Source: Clostridium sp. D53t1_180928_C8 (GTDB taxonomy: Bacteria > Bacillota > Clostridia > Clostridiales > Clostridiaceae). Taken from it: a stretch of 64,000 nt of DNA. The notes below the pieces were generated by a model that searched no databases, was not told where the DNA came from, and was given only the letters and a program-made list of their open reading frames with translations. Where the stretch lies: positions 81,851 through 145,850 of the forward strand of contig NZ_JADPEL010000003.1 in the NCBI RefSeq assembly GCF_015667795.1. Reading direction: 5' to 3'. The position numbers were made by a program, and so were the translations under genes. Shown piece after piece: positions 24,988 through 34,280 of the stretch. Numbering within the stretch: the first letter of the stretch is position 1; every line of letters starts with the position of its first letter.

Positions 24988-26691
24988 CTAACTAGCTACT
25001 TCCTTTTCTCCTTCTAAAGTATATAAACTATAAAATTTACCTTTTTTCTTTATAAGTTCATCAAACTTCCCTCTTTCAGCAATATTTCCCTCATCCATAA
25101 CTATAATCTCATCATATCTATTTAAAACACTATCTATTAACTTGTGAGTTACAGTAATTACTGTTAAGTTGTCTATTTTTAATAATGTATCTTCAATCTC
25201 AAAAGCTGTTTTGCTGTCAAGAGCTGACGTACCTTCATCAAGCAAAAGTATTGGTGTATTTTGAATTAATGATCTTGCTATGGCTACTCTTTGTTTTTGC
25301 CCACCAGATAAATTATTACCATTTTCACCTATTTCAGAATCCATTCCTTTAGGTAAAATATCTAGGAACTCACTAACACCACTATTTTCTATAGCTTTTT
25401 CTAAAACATCTTCACTAAAGTTTTTTCCTAGAATAATATTTTCTTTTAAAGTTTTATCAAACATATATACATTTTGATGAATAATAGACATTTGATTATT
25501 AATTGAATTTTTATCTAAATTATTATACTCATAACCATCAAAGGCTATTTCACCCTTAAAGTCTTCATAATAACCTAATAATAATTTTAATAAAGTTGAT
25601 TTCCCACTACCACTGCGTCCAACAATAGCATATTTTTTATCTTTTTCAAACTTTACAGACAATCCATCTAATACATTTCTATCTTCATTATAAGCAAAAG
25701 TAATATCTTTTAATTCAATATTCTTATTAAAACTTTCAAGTTTTACATTATCTTTACTATCTTTATATTCATTAATTATATCTAAGAGTTTTATATTTAC
25801 ATCTTTCATTCCTTTTACTAAGGTAACTTTGCTTACTATCCAAGTTATTGGCCAGCAAATTCCATTAGCTAATTGAACTACAGCAAATAAAGTGCCTACT
25901 GTTAATTGTCCTTTAATTAAGAAATATCCACCTAAAGCTATAGTTGAAACTTGAGACATTATTCCTAAAAACATTGATAAAGCTTGTGATATTCCTTGTA
26001 TATGATTAGCTTTAAACTTTAAGTTTTCTACTGTACTATTTGCATCAAGAAACTCTTCTGTCATATTATCAACAATATTATATGATTTAATTACTTCATA
26101 TCCTGAAAATATATCTTTAATTTTAGTAGTAAATATACTATTTTGCTTACTAACATTATCTTGCCTTTTAGACGTTGGTGCTCCTAATATTGCTGGAACT
26201 AAAAATAATAATGCTGAAGTAGCACATACAACTAATGTTATCCATGGATTAATCCATAAAAGAAGTGCTGTAGTACCAACAAAAATTACTATATCTCCAA
26301 TCATCTCAAGATATGGAACTAAATATTTAGTTTCCACCATATTAATATCATTAGTTAATTGCGATATATATTCTGCTGTATTTTCACTATTAAAATCTTT
26401 ATAATTTTTTCTTAATATTCCTCTAAATATATCTTCTTTAAAATCAGTTAAAGTTTTCTTAATATAAATAAATTGAGTTGTTTTATTCAAATAATCATTT
26501 ATACCTTCAACAACAAAAAATATAACTGAAAATATTAATATATTAATAAACCCACTTACATCCTTATTCATAGCCCTATCTACTATCTGCTGAATTAAAA
26601 TTGCAACTAATACCTGCATAATAGCTCCAAAAGTTCTAAAAAGCACTGTTGTTACAAGCCATCCCTTATACTTTAAAATATAATCTCTCAT
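24988..26691 (-). CDS. ABC exporter, fused permease and ATPase
   Basis: A 567-residue half-transporter of the lipid/drug/peptide exporter type. Residues about 1-300 hold six membrane helices. The ATPase domain (about 325-560) has Walker A GRSGSGKST, the signature LSGGQKQR, Walker B ILLLDEGTSALD and the switch His in VTVTHK. It would act as a homodimer or with an unlinked partner; no second ABC gene is adjacent. The substrate cannot be read. The unusual LDEG (in place of LDEP) after Walker B is tolerated in this family. Confidence 0.92.
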   Translation of the reverse strand: MRDYILKYKGWLVTTVLFRTFGAIMQVLVAILIQQIVDRAMNKDVSGFINILIFSVIFFVVEGINDYLNKTTQFIYIKKTLTDFKEDIFRGILRKNYKDFNSENTAEYISQLTNDINMVETKYLVPYLEMIGDIVIFVGTTALLLWINPWITLVVCATSALLFLVPAILGAPTSKRQDNVSKQNSIFTTKIKDIFSGYEVIKSYNIVDNMTEEFLDANSTVENLKFKANHIQGISQALSMFLGIMSQVSTIALGGYFLIKGQLTVGTLFAVVQLANGICWPITWIVSKVTLVKGMKDVNIKLLDIINEYKDSKDNVKLESFNKNIELKDITFAYNEDRNVLDGLSVKFEKDKKYAIVGRSGSGKSTLLKLLLGYYEDFKGEIAFDGYEYNNLDKNSINNQMSIIHQNVYMFDKTLKENIILGKNFSEDVLEKAIENSGVSEFLDILPKGMDSEIGENGNNLSGGQKQRVAIARSLIQNTPILLLDEGTSALDSKTAFEIEDTLLKIDNLTVITVTHKLIDSVLNRYDEIIVMDEGNIAERGKFDELIKKKGKFYSLYTLEGEKEVAS

Positions 26692-26787
26692 AAATTTTCT
26701 ACCCCTTATAATATAATTAAATATTTATTTTTTCCTATATTGCCATTATATCAGCTTAATTTTTTTTATAAACCCAATTACTGTAAA

Positions 26788-26818
26788 AGGTTAATATAAG
26801 ATTATAAGAGGTTAATAT
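26788..26818. repeat. Two AGGTTAATAT direct repeats upstream of the ABC exporter
   Basis: AGGTTAATAT occurs at 26788-26797 and 26809-26818, 21 bases apart (two helical turns), about 100-125 bases before the exporter start. The rest of the gap to the codA-like gene holds only the terminator at 26872-26908. Confidence 0.4.
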
Positions 26819-26871
26819 TTTTTATTAAAATGTATAATCATTAAACCATTTAAACTTATTTAAAATATACA

Positions 26872-26908
26872 AAAAAGAATTAAGTCAAATTTAACTTAAC
26901 TCTTTTTT
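26872..26908 (-). terminator. Terminator of the CodA-like gene
   Basis: AAAGAATTAAGT and ACTTAACTCTTT pair around TCAAATTTA-type sequence; the minus-strand transcript ends in six T residues. It begins ten bases past the stop. Confidence 0.8.
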
Positions 26909-26917
26909 ATATAACGA

Positions 26918-28180
26918 TTATTTTAATAGTGAAATTTTTGTATCAATTACTTCTGGCTCTCTTTTAAATAAGAATTCCCCTTTTCTAACAGAACAATTAA
27001 TTCCAACTCTTTCTAATATTGCATCAAATTCATTTTTTGCATTTAATACTATAAAGTTAGCGTCCTTACCTTCTGATATACCATATTTATCTTCTATATG
27101 AAGAGTTTTTGCACCGTTTATTGTAATTAAATCTAAGGCATTTTTAATTTCTTCAAATGACATCATATGACAAATATGAATTCCTGCATCAAGAATATTC
27201 ATTAAGTTTCCATTTCCTAATGGATACCATGGATCTGAAATTGAATCTTGTGCAAAACAAACATTAATACCTGCATCATTTAACTCTTTAACTCTTGTAA
27301 GACCCCTTCTTTTTGGATATGTATCATATCTTCCTTGTAAATGAATATTTTCAGTTGGACATGATATAAAATTAAGTTTTGATAATGCTAAAAGTTTAAA
27401 TAGTTTAAAAGTATATGCATTATTATAAGAACCCATAGCACAAGTATGGCTTGCTGTTGTAAGTTCTCCTATCCCATTCATGTAAGATTCAGCAGCTAAT
27501 AGTTCAAGAAATCTTGATTGTTCATCATCTGTTTCATCACAGTGAATATCAATTAACTTGTTATATTTAATAGCAAGTTCTACAGCTTTCTTAACAGACT
27601 TTTCTCCCATTTCTCTTGTAAATTCGAAATGAGGTATTGCACCTACTACATCAGCACCCATTTTTAACGCTTCTTCTACTAATTTATCTCCATCTTTATA
27701 TGAATACATTCCTTCTTGTGGAAACGCTATAATTTGTATATCAACTACATCTTTTACTTCCTCTTTTAACTCCATAATTGCTTTTAAACAAGTAAGCTTT
27801 GGGTCTGTTACATCTACATGTGTTCTAAGATATTGAGTTCCATATAAAATTTCTTTTTTTAGTGCAATTCTAGCTCTGTCTTTTATTTCATCTATTGTCA
27901 TATTTGATTTTGTCTCAGACCATCTTTGAATTCCTTCGAAAAGAGTCCCAGTTCCATTATTTGCACCAGCCATACGAGCTGTATACACATAATCTAAATG
28001 GATATGTGGATCAACATAAGGTGGAACAACTAAATTCCCCTCTAAATTATAAGTCTCTACATCTTTATATTTTTCTGAAAGATCTGGACCTATTTCTTTA
28101 TATACTCCATTTTCAACAAGTAAATCAACTAATTTTTCATTTCCTTTTAGCCTTGCATTTTTAAACAGTATTACTTTCAT
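26918..28180 (-). CDS. CodA-type cytosine/creatinine deaminase
   Basis: An amidohydrolase of the cytosine deaminase type, 420 aa (E. coli CodA has 427). Metal and catalytic residues are all present: His59 and His61 in DPHIHLD, His213 and Glu216 in HCDETDDEQSRF, His245 in ASHTCAM and Asp312. The residue after that Asp is Ser313, in FAQDSISDPWYPLG, where E. coli has Asp314, a known specificity position. Neighbouring a creatininase gene, its substrate may be creatinine (giving N-methylhydantoin) rather than cytosine; that is inference. Start ATG 28178-28180 follows GGGGGATTATTAGA. Confidence 0.85.
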   Translation of the reverse strand: MKVILFKNARLKGNEKLVDLLVENGVYKEIGPDLSEKYKDVETYNLEGNLVVPPYVDPHIHLDYVYTARMAGANNGTGTLFEGIQRWSETKSNMTIDEIKDRARIALKKEILYGTQYLRTHVDVTDPKLTCLKAIMELKEEVKDVVDIQIIAFPQEGMYSYKDGDKLVEEALKMGADVVGAIPHFEFTREMGEKSVKKAVELAIKYNKLIDIHCDETDDEQSRFLELLAAESYMNGIGELTTASHTCAMGSYNNAYTFKLFKLLALSKLNFISCPTENIHLQGRYDTYPKRRGLTRVKELNDAGINVCFAQDSISDPWYPLGNGNLMNILDAGIHICHMMSFEEIKNALDLITINGAKTLHIEDKYGISEGKDANFIVLNAKNEFDAILERVGINCSVRKGEFLFKREPEVIDTKISLLK

Positions 28181-28458
28181 TCTAATAATCCCCCTCATAT
28201 TGTTTTTAGCTATTCATTAGCAACATCCAAAGTTTACCATGAAAGAATGCGCTAGTCATTGTACAAACCATACAATAATCATTTACTATGACTGTGCACA
28301 TAAAGAACATATTTTTATGGATTTATTTGTATTTTTTGTACATTGTAATGTAATATTTTCCAAGTATATACTAATAGTGCACTACAGATTCAAAAAAATA
28401 GAAACTGATTGTGTAAAATACTTAATTAAATTTTTTTAACTTAAAAGGGGATGTTATT
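28181..28458. promoter_or_regulatory. Divergent control region with two dyads
   Basis: The 278-base region between the deaminase and creatininase contains no convincing gene. It has two candidate operator dyads: ATTGTA-N7-TACAAT (28258-28276) and TACATT-N2-AATGTA (28339-28352). Their arms are related (TACA-type half sites), so one regulator, possibly the PucR-type protein encoded at 30196-31389, could bind both. Confidence 0.45.
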
Positions 28459-29214
28459 ATGTACGAAAATTTTAAAATGAAGAACATGACATGGCAAGAA
28501 TTTGCTAAGAAAAAGGATGATGTAATTATATTACCAGTAGGTGCTACAGAGCAACATGGCCCTCATCTACCAACTTGCGTAGATGCTGTATTAGCAGAAG
28601 AATTTGCTTATCGTATAGCAGAAAAAATTAATGGTGTAGTTGCTCCAACTCTTTCATATGGATATAAATCAAAACCATTAAGTGGCGGTGGTCCATTATT
28701 CCCAGGAACTATTGATTTAAACGGAGCTACATTACAAGCTTTAGTAATGGATATAATTGATGAATTTGTTCGTGATGGATTTACAAAAATATTCATTTTA
28801 AGTGCTCACTTTGAAAATGAAGCATTTATTGTAGAAGCTATGGATCTATGTTCTGCAAAATACGGAGACAAAGTAAAAATTCTTCTTACTAACTGGTGGG
28901 ATCCAATGTCACCAGACGTAATTGATAAAGTTTTTGATGAAGTTCCATTCCCAGGATGGGCTTTAGAACATGCTGCTGTTACAGAAACATCATTAATGAT
29001 GTATTTTGCACCTGAGCTTGTTAGAGAAGATAAAATATTAGATACAGAAAACGCTAGTCCAGCAACTTACTTTAGATATCCTATAGAAAAGGGTATAGTT
29101 CCTGAAAATGGAACACTTGCATCAGCTAAATCATCTTCAGCTGCAAGAGGAAAAATAATTGTAGACGACGTTATTCCAAACATACTAAAAATAGTTGAGG
29201 AAGCATTCAAATAA
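28459..29214 (+). CDS. Creatininase (creatinine amidohydrolase) family protein
   Basis: Creatininase opens creatinine to creatine, using two metals. The 251 residues line up closely with the Pseudomonas enzyme: GATEQHGPHLPTCVDAV carries metal ligands Glu, His and Asp; YGYKSKPLSGGGPLFPGT is a near match to the known active-site loop; SAHFENEAFIVE supplies the last His and Glu; NWWDP and PGWALEH retain the substrate-pocket Trp residues. This is closer to true creatininase than to MftE or other family branches. AAAAGGGGATG precedes the ATG. It is followed by a DMT transporter in the same direction. No creatinase is in the window. Confidence 0.85.
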   Translation: MYENFKMKNMTWQEFAKKKDDVIILPVGATEQHGPHLPTCVDAVLAEEFAYRIAEKINGVVAPTLSYGYKSKPLSGGGPLFPGTIDLNGATLQALVMDIIDEFVRDGFTKIFILSAHFENEAFIVEAMDLCSAKYGDKVKILLTNWWDPMSPDVIDKVFDEVPFPGWALEHAAVTETSLMMYFAPELVREDKILDTENASPATYFRYPIEKGIVPENGTLASAKSSSAARGKIIVDDVIPNILKIVEEAFK

Positions 29215-29241
29215 ATATTTTAGAAAGAAATAGGTAAATTT

Positions 29242-30159
29242 ATGAAATTAAAAGGAATAGTTCTAACAATGCTATCTTCTATTACATTTGGTTTTGCCTT
29301 TACATTAGGGCCTATGACCTATGGTGCTGGAGGAAGTAATCCTGTAACATTAACTTTTTTAAGAAACTTTTTAAGTTTACCCTTTTTATTACTAATAGTT
29401 TTATTTTTGAAAATTGATTTAAGAATAACAAAAAAACAACTTAAAAACTTAGTAATATTAGGATTTATAGGTAATGCAATAACAACATTAATGCTTAATA
29501 TAGCTTTTGCTCATATAGATGTTGGAATAGTAACTCCAATTCACTTTACTTATCCTATATTTGTAACACTTGGATGTGTACTATTCTTCCACGAAAAACT
29601 AAGCAAACAAAAAATTATAGCTTTAATTATAGCTATGTGTGGTATAGGATGTTTCTTTATTGAATCATTAAATTCTGCTTCTTTTAGTTCATCTACATTA
29701 CTTGGATTAATCTTAGCAGTAGCTTCAGGAGCATTCTATGCATTCTATATTATATTTATGGACAAAAGTGGTTTAAAAAGCGAATCTCCATTTAAAATAA
29801 CATTCTATGTAGCAATAGCTTCAAGTATAGGTATGTTTTTATATGGTATTTCTACCAAACAACTTGTTTTATATTCTTTAACAACTAAATCATGGATTAT
29901 ATCTGCAATATTTGCATTTCTATGTACAGTTGTTGCCCTATCCTTGCTACAAGTTGGTATAAAATATATTGGAGCAAGTGAAGCAGCCGTTATAAGTACT
30001 TTTGAACCTATAACAAGCGTAATATTTGGAATATTATTATTAAATGAAAGTATAACACCACTAAAAATTGTTGCCTGTATATTAATTTTTGCAGGAGTCT
30101 TAATATTATCTTTTGCCAAAGATAAGAAATCAGAGATTAAACAGGAATTAGAAGTTTAA
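29242..30159 (+). CDS. DMT-superfamily transporter, two EamA domains
   Basis: A 305-residue membrane protein with about ten hydrophobic helices in two EamA halves (about 3-140 and 150-292); each half has the typical ending, for example VVTPIHFTYPIFVTLG and SEAAVISTFEPITSVIFG. These proteins carry small organic metabolites in or out. It starts 27 bases after creatininase and ends at a hairpin, so the two form a small operon. Creatinine, creatine or an end product is the likely cargo from context; sequence alone does not say. Confidence 0.88.
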   Translation: MKLKGIVLTMLSSITFGFAFTLGPMTYGAGGSNPVTLTFLRNFLSLPFLLLIVLFLKIDLRITKKQLKNLVILGFIGNAITTLMLNIAFAHIDVGIVTPIHFTYPIFVTLGCVLFFHEKLSKQKIIALIIAMCGIGCFFIESLNSASFSSSTLLGLILAVASGAFYAFYIIFMDKSGLKSESPFKITFYVAIASSIGMFLYGISTKQLVLYSLTTKSWIISAIFAFLCTVVALSLLQVGIKYIGASEAAVISTFEPITSVIFGILLLNESITPLKIVACILIFAGVLILSFAKDKKSEIKQELEV

Positions 30160-30162
30160 AAT

Positions 30163-30190
30163 AAGCCCCTATGTATTATCATAGGGGCTT
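30163..30190. terminator. Hairpin between the transporter and pucR-type gene
   Basis: AAGCCCCTATG and CATAGGGGCTT form a perfect 11-bp stem around TATTAT; tails are AT-rich rather than pure T. Convergent genes on both sides. Confidence 0.75.
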
Positions 30191-30195
30191 CTAAT

Positions 30196-31389
30196 TTATA
30201 AATTAATAAATTCATAAATTAATATGCTATTAAAAAGTTCTAAATCTATCATCGCATCGTCTAAATCTATTTTCAAAAGATCCTTAATTGTTGATAGTCT
30301 ATAAATCAATGTATTTCTATGAATAAAAAGTTCTTGTGATGTTTTTAATAAATGTCTATTATTTTGAAAATAACATTTTAAAGTTCCCATCAAATCCATC
30401 CCATGATTTTTATCATGTTCTAAAATAGGACCCAAGTTTTCATAACAATATTGTTTAATTTCCTTAATATCAGCAACCTCTACTAACCATCTAATAATTC
30501 CTAGCTCTTTATATTTAATAATTTTTGAATCCCTATGACATATATCAATCATAGATAAAGCTTTAAAAGCCTCTTTATAACTTATTTTTATATCAGATTT
30601 TGACTCTCTTATACGACTAAAACTCAAACTAATTTTTGCTTCTGAATATCTAGGACTTACAAGATTAAATACAGCCTCAACAGTATCTAATGACTTTTCC
30701 GCTTCATTATAATTATTAGAAAATATTAAAAACATTAAACTATTTGCATATTCCATAGGAATTAACGTTTCATTTTCTATATTTAATGCTTCTTCTAATG
30801 AATGCATTATATACTTACTTATTTCTTCTAAGTCATATGAAGTATTAGATAAATTTTGTATTTTAAATATACATACATAGTGGAAAGGCCTTAATTTTAT
30901 ATTATAAAATTCTGCTAGAGCTTGTATATTTTCTTGCGAATTATCTTGAGAAAAAATAATTGATTCTAAAAAACGCTTTCCATTCTTATTTTCTTCTTGA
31001 TTTTGTTCTGATTTAAACAGAATTTCTTGTGTAATATCTATTAATTTAACATCCCAAGGCATTATGAAAATAGGAAAATTCTCTTCATTTGCCTTATCTA
31101 TTACATTTTTAGGTATACTATTTATATGCTTGTCCTCAATCAAAATTACAATTCCAGAAAGCTTTTTATGAATACATTCTTCTATCAATAATAAAAAACT
31201 ATTATCATCTTTTCTTATATCTGTGTAAATAACAAATATTAATTCTCCCCCATAAAGCCACTGTGAAATTGATTCTGTCATTCTTACATAAGGCCAAGAA
31301 ATTTCACGATTTAATCCATTTTCACCAGCCAGCACTTTTGCTCTTGAAAAATTTTTAAGCTGAAGTAAATCTCTGCAACAAAGAGCCAT
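30196..31389 (-). CDS. PucR-family transcriptional regulator
   Basis: A 397-residue regulator with an N-terminal PucR-like ligand domain (about 5-125; LLQLKNFSRAKVLAGENGLNRE), a GGDEF-like middle region and a C-terminal PucR helix-turn-helix (about 335-390; LKCYFQNNRHLLKTSQELFIHRNTLIYRL). The family controls purine and related nitrogen catabolism, often as an activator on metabolite binding. It converges on the creatininase-transporter pair and is the only regulator nearby, so it is the likely controller of the locus and of the dyads at 28258 and 28339. Confidence 0.88.
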   Translation of the reverse strand: MALCCRDLLQLKNFSRAKVLAGENGLNREISWPYVRMTESISQWLYGGELIFVIYTDIRKDDNSFLLLIEECIHKKLSGIVILIEDKHINSIPKNVIDKANEENFPIFIMPWDVKLIDITQEILFKSEQNQEENKNGKRFLESIIFSQDNSQENIQALAEFYNIKLRPFHYVCIFKIQNLSNTSYDLEEISKYIMHSLEEALNIENETLIPMEYANSLMFLIFSNNYNEAEKSLDTVEAVFNLVSPRYSEAKISLSFSRIRESKSDIKISYKEAFKALSMIDICHRDSKIIKYKELGIIRWLVEVADIKEIKQYCYENLGPILEHDKNHGMDLMGTLKCYFQNNRHLLKTSQELFIHRNTLIYRLSTIKDLLKIDLDDAMIDLELFNSILIYEFINL

Positions 31390-31506
31390 AAAAGCATTCC
31401 TTCTTTCTTCATAAAAAATAATTATTTTCTAATTATATTACAAATTTCAAATTGGTACAATTTATTATATTTTACTATTTAATACTAACGCCCTAATTTT
31501 TTTCAA

Positions 31507-31560
31507 ATTATATGTAATAAACCATATCACAAATAAGTGATATGGTTTATTACATATAAT
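31507..31560. repeat. 24-bp perfect inverted repeat at the hom2 end
   Basis: Two 24-base perfect complements surround a 6-base loop (AAATAA). The right arm reaches the first base of the hom2 stop. It is far longer than a usual terminator stem and has no T-run on either strand; transcripts from either side would form a very stable hairpin. Confidence 0.8.
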
Positions 31561-32579
31561 TATAAAATTTTAATTAATATTATGTCTCTTAATATTGATG
31601 CAGCTGCATTTTTTGTACCAGAAGCCCCTCCAATTATACTTATATCGCCTAATGTATCTGTTTTGAAATAAATTCCTTTATTTTTATAATCAACAAAATA
31701 AAGAGGATGATTTTCATCAATTTCAATTAATTTTACATAAGCGGTTATTTCATCATTTAAACTCTCCACTTTACCAACTAATTTTATTTTTTTATTTTTC
31801 TTTTTAAGTATTCTTAAGTCCTCTAGTTTTACTTCTGTAATTCCTTCAACTTCTATATCCTTTAAGCTTATATTAGTTTCCTTAATCACATTAGATAATA
31901 TTATTATTTTACAAGCAGTATCATATCCTAATACATCTAAACATGGATTTGCCTCTGCAATACCACACTCCTGTGCATCTTTTAAAGCTTCTTCATAAGT
32001 AATATCATTGTTCATCATTTTACTTAATATATAATTTGTTGTTCCATTTAATATACCTTCGATAGACTTAATTTCACTTCCTGCGATATCATATATTCCT
32101 CCATTAATTGAAGGTAATGCTCCACCTGTTGTACAACCAACTTTAAGCTCTACTGAATTTTTATGAGCAATTTCTTTTAACTCATTATACTTTAATATTA
32201 TAGGTCCTTTATTTCCTGTAACTACATTTATTTTATTTTCTAAAGCTTTTTTTATATGAGTTAATCCTGGTTCTCCTGTCTCTATATTGGTTGATGTTAA
32301 TTCTATTAAAGTATCTATATCATTATTGTTAATAATATCTTTAATATTTAAATTAGACTTCCATAATAAATGCTCTTTAATATTTCTATTATCTTCAATA
32401 AACTCAACAACTTCATCTAAATTAATTCCTTTTTGATCGTATAATCCACCATCACTTTTTATTATGTATTTTATTTTTATATCTAACTCATACTTTTCTA
32501 AAATATAATCCTTTTTATCTGTAAGTAGTTTTATTAGTGCTTGTCCTACTCCACCAAATCCTATTAACCCTATATTCAT
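31560..32579 (-). CDS. Second homoserine dehydrogenase, no ACT domain
   Basis: A 339-residue enzyme with the Rossmann motif GLIGFGGVGQAL and the family core EGILNGTTNYILSKMMNND, NPCLDVLGYDTACK. It is about 65 residues shorter than the hom at 21329-22549 and lacks the C-terminal regulatory ACT-like domain. GGGGTGAATT precedes the ATG. It is not next to thrB, thrC or a riboswitch. A role in threonine supply, separate from the SAM-controlled copy, is a reasonable guess but not shown. Confidence 0.85.
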   Translation of the reverse strand: MNIGLIGFGGVGQALIKLLTDKKDYILEKYELDIKIKYIIKSDGGLYDQKGINLDEVVEFIEDNRNIKEHLLWKSNLNIKDIINNNDIDTLIELTSTNIETGEPGLTHIKKALENKINVVTGNKGPIILKYNELKEIAHKNSVELKVGCTTGGALPSINGGIYDIAGSEIKSIEGILNGTTNYILSKMMNNDITYEEALKDAQECGIAEANPCLDVLGYDTACKIIILSNVIKETNISLKDIEVEGITEVKLEDLRILKKKNKKIKLVGKVESLNDEITAYVKLIEIDENHPLYFVDYKNKGIYFKTDTLGDISIIGGASGTKNAAASILRDIILIKIL

Positions 32580-32666
32580 AATTCACCCCAAAATTTTATA
32601 ATAAAAGCACTTACCCCTTAAGGTAAATGCTCGTTACTTAACATTATATATTAATTATACCAATTT

Positions 32667-33548
32667 CTATTGATTATATCCATTTGTATCACTATTTAAA
32701 ATATATCTCTTAGCTTGTTTTCGCCTTTCCTTAAGATTAAAAATCTTAAAACAAGTAATCATCATTATTATTCCTATCAATGGAAGTGCAATAAACAATA
32801 TATTTGTCCACATTTCAGTTGTTGGATAATAAACAAAATTAACTAAAAGATTATTAGTAAAATGCATTATCATACATAAATAAATTGATCTAGTATAATA
32901 AAATACAGTTCCTATTATTAAACCTAATAAAAACGCATTAATACCTTGTGGTATATTTAAATGTGCTATTCCAAAGATTAAAGCTGAATAAACAATAGCT
33001 TTTTTACTATTATATTTATTTATTAATCCTTTTAATAATATTCCTCTATATAATATCTCCTCAAAAATAGGTGCTATTATACAACTTTCTATTAAAAGAA
33101 TTACCATTGGTAATGAATCAAAATATTCCATCGCTGACTCAAACATTTCCCCAGTAGGAATTGAAAACAATATATAATCAAACCATCCATAGGTTATTAA
33201 TATATATGAAATAATTAATAATGATCCAATTAAATAATCTAATTTTCTTACTTTAAAGTTATTAGTAATTTCATTTTGTAAAACAAATTTGTTATTTATA
33301 AATACAATAATTACCAAAATAGCTCCAAATTGATAAATACAAGATAATAAGGTTGATATAGTATACCAAAAATCACTATAAGTATTAATTCCAAAGTTGC
33401 TTAATACCATATAAAATGCGTCTGTTGGAGTATTTAAAAACATAACTACTATATCAAATAAAAATGATAAACCTAATGCCTGCCAAAAATTAATTGCTTT
33501 TATTTCGATTCTTTCTTTATTCAGATACTTAAAATAATTTATACTCAT
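32667..33548 (-). CDS. CPBP-family intramembrane protease homologue
   Basis: A 293-residue membrane protein with about seven hydrophobic helices. The Abi/CPBP motifs are present: EEILYRGILLKGL (glutamate pair), FGIAHLN and the later HFTNN. These enzymes cleave or modify membrane-bound peptides and prenyl-protein substrates. No bacteriocin or substrate gene is adjacent. GGAAAAGGATTTT precedes the ATG. A second protein of the family is at 41554-42477. Confidence 0.85.
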   Translation of the reverse strand: MSINYFKYLNKERIEIKAINFWQALGLSFLFDIVVMFLNTPTDAFYMVLSNFGINTYSDFWYTISTLLSCIYQFGAILVIIVFINNKFVLQNEITNNFKVRKLDYLIGSLLIISYILITYGWFDYILFSIPTGEMFESAMEYFDSLPMVILLIESCIIAPIFEEILYRGILLKGLINKYNSKKAIVYSALIFGIAHLNIPQGINAFLLGLIIGTVFYYTRSIYLCMIMHFTNNLLVNFVYYPTTEMWTNILFIALPLIGIIMMITCFKIFNLKERRKQAKRYILNSDTNGYNQ

Positions 33549-33622
33549 AAAATCCTTTTCCTTTTACATTAATATCTTTATTTTATTTTATTCTCCATTT
33601 AATGTAAACATTATTATAAAAA

Positions 33623-33651
33623 TTAAAAAGCTAGATTAACTAGCTTTTTAA
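33623..33651 (-). terminator. Terminator of the DUF1540 gene
   Basis: TTAAAAAGCTAG pairs perfectly with CTAGCTTTTTAA around a 5-base loop, three bases beyond the stop. Confidence 0.85.
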
Positions 33652-33653
33652 TT

Positions 33654-33974
33654 TTACTTATCTATCCTTGATTCAAAAGTAGCACATTCAGTTTGTATTT
33701 CTGACAAAGCATATGCACCTTCTATACTTATGTTATTAGCCTCACATTTTTGATTATTATTGTATATACAATTTTCAGCTTCACATACTATATTTAATGA
33801 ATTTTTAGGTGTTTGTGTATTGTTAGTAAGTCCACCTTCTTTTCTTCTAAAGTTTTCACAGCTTGTAAAGTTTGCAGTAATAGTATTTTTACCTGCAACC
33901 CTAATAGCTTCTCTACAACATAAGTTATTTTGATTATGAGTACATGTATTAACGCTACACATTAAATTATTCAT
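33654..33974 (-). CDS. Two-repeat DUF1540 protein
   Basis: A 106-residue Cys-rich protein made of two copies of a DUF1540 unit: residues about 1-45 (MCSVNTCTHNQNNLCC with a following SCENF) and about 62-103 (VCEAENCIYNNNQKCEA with a following ECATFES). The paired Cys suggest metal binding. The family is common in clostridial genomes and has no assigned function. TTGGAGGATTAGAAA precedes the ATG. Confidence 0.85.
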   Translation of the reverse strand: MNNLMCSVNTCTHNQNNLCCREAIRVAGKNTITANFTSCENFRRKEGGLTNNTQTPKNSLNIVCEAENCIYNNNQKCEANNISIEGAYALSEIQTECATFESRIDK

Positions 33975-34280
33975 TTTCTAATCCTCCAATAAAATAATAT
34001 TTCAGATAATATTATTTTATTAATACTCATTTTTTATACTTTGCATAAAGCTAAACTAATTTATAAATGATATATTTAGTGCTTTATATTTAGTAATTAG
34101 TTAACTTTTTCTCTAACCCACTTTATTTTTTACTTATATTAGATTAAAATTATTAGTAATAGTCAAAATATATGTTATAAATGTTCTATGTTTAGGAGAT
34201 AATTATTTTTTATAGAATAATTTTAAATTCTTATGTAAATATTTTTAACTTAAATTAAGCGTTAATAGGAGAGGTAAGAT
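33975..34280. other. 306-base gap before glnS, nothing recognised
   Basis: AT-rich. I see no T-box, riboswitch or tRNA. It should hold the glnS promoter and 5' leader, but no promoter of good quality stands out. Confidence 0.5.

Noticed and set aside
28239-28439. Plus-strand frame in the divergent creatininase region
   Set aside because: No ribosome binding site, and it covers the likely promoters and operator dyads.
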